From: Aliarcobacter sp.
GTDB taxonomy: Bacteria; Campylobacterota; Campylobacteria; Campylobacterales; Arcobacteraceae
DNA length: 5,644 nucleotides
Direction of reading: 5' to 3'
Assembly (NCBI GenBank): GCA_023268955.1
Contig: JALRJW010000067.1
Location: 1-5,644 of the forward strand
Under the pieces are notes generated by a model, which was not told where the DNA came from, did no database searches, and saw nothing but the letters and a program-made list of their open reading frames with translations. The position numbers and the translations under genes were made by a program. This document shows, piece after piece, positions 5,606 to 5,644 of this stretch (positions are counted from its first letter, which is position 1; each line of letters starts with the position of its first letter).

Positions 5606-5644
5606 CATATTTAACAGTTGCCAAATGAGCATCTTGTGTTTTGC
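5498..5644. other. Non-fusA sequence joined after codon 441 of fusA
   Basis: From about 5498 the sequence no longer encodes EF-G on either strand or in any frame, so this is not a simple frameshift. The first 50 bases are very AT-rich and look intergenic; the last 90 or so have more balanced composition and an open minus-strand frame. A GATC (5492-5495) lies at the point where homology ends. Confidence 0.7.
5550..5644 (-). CDS. C-terminal end of an unidentified protein (partial, runs off the right edge)
   Basis: Reading the minus strand from 5642, thirty sense codons are followed by TAA at 5552-5550. The translation begins KTQDAHLATVKYATLYGQDM and ends in WKLIYFYLFF. The other two minus frames have stops in this stretch. 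The first 20 residues have balanced, protein-like composition, while the last ten are hydrophobic and AT-driven. I do not recognise the family. A plus-strand frame across the same bases is also open, so coding on this strand is likely but not certain. Confidence 0.35.
   Translation of the reverse strand, partial: KTQDAHLATVKYATLYGQDMWKLIYFYLFF

Noticed and set aside
1..5644. CRISPR array, insertion sequence ends, attachment site or origin
   Set aside because: I see no regularly spaced direct repeats, no paired terminal inverted repeats at the two breaks, no transposase or integrase, and no tRNA-associated duplication.

Overview
The window is AT-rich. Its proteins and its promoter style (good TATAAT boxes with no recognisable -35, set in T/A-rich DNA) suggest a Campylobacterota bacterium, most likely an Arcobacter-type organism. 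That placement is inference from remembered protein sequence; no search was run.

Layout. Positions 1 to about 170 encode an internal piece of the Lon protease N-terminal region. It runs in frame into a von Willebrand factor A (vWA) protein of the BatA/BatB type that lacks its own N-terminus (frame ends at 912). A TPR protein (913-1677) and a short BatD-like protein (1655-2722) follow in a tight operon. These three look like the structural part of a Bat (Bacteroides aerotolerance-like) membrane complex: a membrane-anchored vWA protein, an exported TPR protein and a two-membrane-segment BatD. A small single-pass membrane protein (2724-2981, minus strand) converges on batD with one base between the stop codons.

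The intergenic region 2982-3200 carries promoters facing both ways and, towards rpsL, a leader of about 125 nt with three successive potential stem-loops. Next come rpsL (3201-3578) and rpsG (3592-4059), an AT-rich hairpin, a strong intrinsic terminator (4087-4119), a new TATAAT box (4133-4138) and fusA (from 4175). The str cluster is therefore split into an rpsL-rpsG unit and a separately promoted fusA.

fusA is normal through the G domain, domain II and the start of domain III, then stops matching EF-G after the Glu-Asp-Pro at residues 439-441 (about 5497). The last 147 bases are unrelated and hold the C-terminal end of an unidentified minus-strand reading frame.

Both ends of the window thus break inside well-conserved genes (lon, fusA) that continue into unrelated sequence. 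The simplest reading is a chimeric contig or clone whose middle (about 180-5497) is genuine. A real Lon-vWA fusion and a rearranged fusA are possible but less likely. I see no convincing new biological system. The most interesting intact item is the structured rpsL leader together with the split str operon.
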